The notes under the pieces are model-generated. The model was not told the DNA's origin, made no database searches, and was given only the letters and a program-made list of their open reading frames with translations. From assembly GCA_026400275.1 (NCBI GenBank), contig JAPLPK010000215.1:1-40325 (forward strand): a stretch of DNA of 40,325 nt, read 5' to 3'. This stretch comes from Burkholderiales bacterium. GTDB taxonomy: Bacteria; Pseudomonadota; Gammaproteobacteria; Burkholderiales; Burkholderiaceae_C. Of the stretch, positions 37,582 to 40,325 are shown in pieces. Position 1 is the first letter of the stretch, and every line of letters starts with the position of its first letter. A program made the translations under genes and the position numbers.

Positions 37582-38274
37582 ATGAGCTCTATCAATTTTA
37601 TTGGCGGTGAAAAAGGCGGCGTAGGCAAATCGGTCACCGCACGTGTGCTCGCCCAGTACTTTCTGGATGCCGGTCTGGCTTTCACGGGGTTTGACACCGA
37701 CCGCTCACACAATTCATTTACCCGCTTTTATCCAAACTTTGCCTCGCCTGTCTTGGTGGACAGCTTTGAGGGACTGGACCAGATAGCCGAGGCGTTCGAG
37801 GCCAACCCCCACCAGAATGTCATAGTTGACCTGGCGGCGCAAACAGCCGCTCCACTGGCTCGCTGGATCAAGGACTCAGATTTGTTCGAAGTGCTTGCCG
37901 ATCTGAACATTGCCGTCAACTTTTGGCACGTGATCGACGAAGGCAAAGACTCGGTCAGTTTGTTAACAGAACTGATGCAAAACTTTGGCAGCGCCCCCAC
38001 CTACATCATTGTGATGAACCACGGGCGAGGCTCGGACTTTTCACTCATGCGCTCCTCCAGCGCCATGGACGAAGCACTGAAGCTAGGCGCCCGCGTCATC
38101 GAACTGCCCGCACTGCAAGACGCTTGCATGCGCAAGATTGACCGCCAAAACGCCAGCTTCTGGAGCGCGGTACACGAGCGCAACGAAACCGATGGCCTGG
38201 GCATTCTGGAGCGCCAGCGCGTCAAAACCTGGCTGAAGAAGACTTACACGGCACTAGAAGGCTTGCCGCTGTAA
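37582..38274 (+). CDS. Orphan ParA/MinD-like ATPase
   Basis: 230 residues. Deviant Walker A GGEKGGVGKSVTA at 8-20 with the extra lysine of ParA/MinD ATPases, FDTDRSHNSF with the conserved Asp, and VIVDLAAQTAAPLARW as Walker B. No ParB, centromere-like repeats or plasmid genes lie nearby, so it is neither the chromosomal nor a plasmid ParA on context. Similar stand-alone ATPases occur near plasmid-mobilisation or type IV/flagellar genes. ATG 37582. It is followed by a strong terminator and faces clpA. Function not known. Confidence 0.85.
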   Translation: MSSINFIGGEKGGVGKSVTARVLAQYFLDAGLAFTGFDTDRSHNSFTRFYPNFASPVLVDSFEGLDQIAEAFEANPHQNVIVDLAAQTAAPLARWIKDSDLFEVLADLNIAVNFWHVIDEGKDSVSLLTELMQNFGSAPTYIIVMNHGRGSDFSLMRSSSAMDEALKLGARVIELPALQDACMRKIDRQNASFWSAVHERNETDGLGILERQRVKTWLKKTYTALEGLPL

Positions 38275-38302
38275 GGTCTATTCGATACCAACAGCAGTTA
38301 AT

Positions 38303-38338
38303 AAAAAGGGGCGGTACCCGAAAGTACCGCCCCTTTTT
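38303..38338. terminator. Bidirectional intrinsic terminator between ParA-like gene and clpA
   Basis: A perfect 15-base stem (AAAAAGGGGCGGTAC and its complement) with a six-base loop CCGAAA. Five A on one side and five T on the other give a T-run in both directions, fitting the two convergent genes: it starts 29 bases after the ParA-like stop and 17 bases from the clpA stop. Confidence 0.93.
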
Positions 38339-38354
38339 CATTCAGTGGATTGGT

Positions 38355-40325
38355 TCAACCCGCAGTTGCCTCTTCCGACTCGGGCTTGGCGCGACCTTCC
38401 TTCTTGGGCAAAGGCTGGATGTCGAGTTCCACCTCGCCGGACTCCACACCCTTTTCATCCTTGGTGATCTTCATATCCACCGTCAGGCGACCGCCATCGA
38501 TCAAGCGGCCAAACAGCAACTCGTCGGCCAAAGCACGGCGAATCGTGTCCTGGATCAGGCGCTGCATCGGACGGGCACCCATCAACGGATCGAAGCCCTT
38601 CTTACCCAGATATTTACGCAGAGTGTCGGTAAACGTAACGTCCACCTTCTTCTCGGCCAACTGGGTTTCCAGTTGCAGCAGGAACTTGTCCACCACGCGC
38701 AGAATGATGGTTTCGTCCAGCGCCTTAAAGCTCACCGTGGCATCCAGGCGGTTGCGGAACTCTGGCGTGAACAGGCGCTTGATATCGGCCATTTCGTCAC
38801 CCGATTCACGCGGGTTGGTGAAGCCAATGGTGGCCTTGTTCATGGTCTCGGCACCCGCATTGGTCGTCATGATGATGATGACATTGCGGAAATCGGCTTT
38901 GCGCCCGTTGTTGTCGGTAAGCGTACCGTGGTCCATGACCTGCAGCAGAACATTGAAGATGTCCGGGTGGGCTTTTTCAATTTCGTCCAGCAGCAGCACG
39001 CAGTGCGGCTTCTTAGTGACGGCCTCGGTCAGCAAACCACCTTGATCGAAACCAACATAGCCCGGAGGCGCACCAATCAAGCGGCTCACCGCATGGCGCT
39101 CCATGTACTCGGACATGTCGAAGCGGATCAGCTCAATGCCCATGATGTAAGCCAGTTGCTTTGCCGCTTCGGTCTTGCCCACCCCCGTGGGGCCGCTGAA
39201 CAGGAAGGAGCCAATAGGCTTGTCGCCCTTGCCCAGGCCAGAACGCGCCATCTTGACCGCGGACGCAAGCACGTCCAAAGCCTTGTCCTGACCGAATACA
39301 ACGCTCTTCAAATCGCGTTCCAGCGTCTTGAGTTTGCCGCGGTCGTCGTTCGACACGTTGGCGGGCGGGATACGGGCGATCTTGGCCACGATCTCTTCCA
39401 CCTCGGCCTTGGTGATGATCTTCTTGCGCTTGCTGGTCGGCAAAATTCGCTGGGCGGCGCCCGCCTCGTCGATCACGTCTATCGCCTTATCAGGCAGGTG
39501 GCGGTCGTTGATGTACTTGGCACTCAGCTCGGCAGCGGCCTGCAGAGCAGCCAAAGCGTACTTGACGCCATGGTGCTCTTCAAACCGCGACTTCAAGCCC
39601 TTGAGAATTTCGACCGTCTCTTGAACAGACGGCTCCACCACGTCCACTTTCTGGAAACGGCGTGAGAGCGCAGCGTCTTTTTCGAAGATGCCACGGTATT
39701 CTGTGAAAGTGGTGGCGCCAATGCACTTCAGCTGGCCGCTGGACAGCGCCGGCTTCAGCAGATTAGACGCATCCAAGGTACCGCCAGACGCCGCACCAGC
39801 ACCGATCAAGGTGTGGATCTCGTCGATGAACAGAATGGCGTTGGGCTTGTCTTTCAAGGACTTCAGCACACCTTTCAGGCGCTGCTCGAAATCACCGCGG
39901 TATTTGGTACCTGCCAACAAAGCGCCCATGTCCAAGGAATAGACCTGCGCCTCGGCCAGGATCTCCGGCACGTCCTTTTGCGTTATGCGCCAGGCCAGGC
40001 CCTCGGCGATGGCCGTCTTGCCCACGCCAGCTTCACCTACCAACAGTGGATTGTTCTTGCGGCGACGGCACAGAATCTGGATGGTGCGCTCGACCTCATA
40101 CTCGCGGCCGATCAACGGGTCGATCTTGCCCTCTTTGGCCATCTGGTTCAGGTTCTGGGTGAACTGCTCCAGTGGGGAGGCTTTTTCATTCTTCTCGCTA
40201 CCGCCCTCCTCGCCTTCAGCCTGGCTGTCGGCTGCCTTCAAGGGCTCGGGAGGATCACTCTTCTTGATACCGTGGGCAATGAAGTTCACCACGTCCACTT
40301 TCTGGAAACGGCGTGAGAGCGCAGC
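38355..40325 (-). CDS. clpA: ATP-dependent Clp protease ATP-binding subunit ClpA (5' part outside window)
   Basis: AAA+ unfoldase that feeds substrates, including ClpS-delivered N-degron proteins, to ClpP. At least 650 residues seen. Visible: the end of the N-domain ([11 protein letters not shown]), an acidic/charged linker, D1 with Walker A GEAGVGKT and FIDEIHTL, D2 with Walker A GPTGVGKT and [13 protein letters not shown], and IGF (ATIGFTN), the ClpP-binding loop. Stop at 38355. The GTG at 40298 is not the real start because N-domain sequence should continue upstream; the frame is open to the window end. The last 39 bases repeat an internal segment exactly and give [11 protein letters not shown] in place of the expected N-domain residues before VVNF. 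Confidence 0.93.
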   Translation of the reverse strand, partial: AALSRRFQKVDVVNFIAHGIKKSDPPEPLKAADSQAEGEEGGSEKNEKASPLEQFTQNLNQMAKEGKIDPLIGREYEVERTIQILCRRRKNNPLLVGEAGVGKTAIAEGLAWRITQKDVPEILAEAQVYSLDMGALLAGTKYRGDFEQRLKGVLKSLKDKPNAILFIDEIHTLIGAGAASGGTLDASNLLKPALSSGQLKCIGATTFTEYRGIFEKDAALSRRFQKVDVVEPSVQETVEILKGLKSRFEEHHGVKYALAALQAAAELSAKYINDRHLPDKAIDVIDEAGAAQRILPTSKRKKIITKAEVEEIVAKIARIPPANVSNDDRGKLKTLERDLKSVVFGQDKALDVLASAVKMARSGLGKGDKPIGSFLFSGPTGVGKTEAAKQLAYIMGIELIRFDMSEYMERHAVSRLIGAPPGYVGFDQGGLLTEAVTKKPHCVLLLDEIEKAHPDIFNVLLQVMDHGTLTDNNGRKADFRNVIIIMTTNAGAETMNKATIGFTNPRESGDEMADIKRLFTPEFRNRLDATVSFKALDETIILRVVDKFLLQLETQLAEKKVDVTFTDTLRKYLGKKGFDPLMGARPMQRLIQDTIRRALADELLFGRLIDGGRLTVDMKITKDEKGVESGEVELDIQPLPKKEGRAKPESEEATAG
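39636..39674 (-). repeat. 39-base segment repeated at the window end (internal copy)
   Basis: In clpA this encodes [13 protein letters not shown], normal D1-domain sequence (followed by [11 protein letters not shown]). The same 39 bases occur at 40287-40325, 651 bases away and in the same reading frame. Confidence 0.95.
40287..40325 (-). repeat. 39-base segment repeated at the window end (edge copy)
   Basis: Exact copy of 39636-39674 reaching the last base of the window. It is joined to NFIAHG of the N-domain at a nine-base GACGTGGTG shared by both contexts. Looks like a misjoin or contig-end artefact, although a real rearrangement cannot be excluded. Confidence 0.95.

Noticed and set aside
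1-40325. tRNA, rRNA or CRISPR loci
   Set aside because: No cloverleaf with a GTTCGA-type T-loop or CCA end, no rRNA segment and no regularly spaced identical repeats with unique spacers were seen on either strand.

Overview
The window is GC-rich chromosomal DNA from a betaproteobacterium, most likely of the family Comamonadaceae (Rhodoferax, Polaromonas or Acidovorax relatives). Reasons: the protein sequences, the gene order (ppk1-sixA; SOS cassette imuA-imuB-dnaE2; aat-bpt), and a dispersed palindromic repeat around a TACCTGCGC core that I associate with this family. This is inference from the reading, not a database result. No rRNA, tRNA, IS element, prophage or CRISPR array was seen. Coding density is high and no gene-free stretch exceeds 300 bases.

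Layout. 1-2431 (minus): end of sixA and ppk1. 2648-7836 (minus): the mutagenic SOS cassette imuA-imuB-dnaE2 with overlapping genes and a perfect TACTG-N10-CAGTA LexA box just upstream. 7966-9621 (plus): SulP anion transporter. 9679-13218 (minus): dnaE, the replicative polymerase. 13273-14037 (plus): trhO-like rhodanese. 14106-17476 (minus): a two-gene unit of a STAND NTPase with 46-residue helical repeats and a small helical protein; both carry a G/N/V-rich, RHIM-like segment. This is the most interesting locus, a candidate NLR/effector amyloid-signalling system. 17525-19477: LysR regulator divergent from an EamA exporter. 19474-23259: two pirins, a flavodoxin-like protein and DoxX, with a divergent LysR gene. 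23336-26998 (plus): renalase-like oxidoreductase, then gluQ-trmB-pseudouridine synthase joined by stop/start overlaps. 26988-28485 (minus): response regulator between two small one-TM proteins, divergent from a winged-helix STAND regulator (28687-31242). 31486-33000: chemoreceptor with a cytoplasmic C-terminal Cache-like domain. 33125-36198 (plus): pdxH, aat, bpt and an IclR regulator. 36232-37287 (minus): PBP7-type endopeptidase. 37582-38274 (plus): orphan ParA-like ATPase. 38355-end (minus): clpA.

Functional links. The imu cassette forms one damage-induced mutasome, and its polymerase lies 3.8 kb from the replicative dnaE. Aat and Bpt make N-end-rule degrons and the nearby clpA encodes the unfoldase of that pathway. 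GluQ and TrmB, probably with the pseudouridine synthase and TrhO, modify RNA. The pirin/DoxX/flavodoxin genes look like a redox or electrophile stress unit under LysR control.

Oddities: one dispersed-repeat copy lies in frame inside gluQ; two oppositely oriented copies bracket the STAND pair; and the final 39 bases exactly repeat an internal clpA segment where a different N-domain sequence is expected, which suggests a misjoin at the edge.
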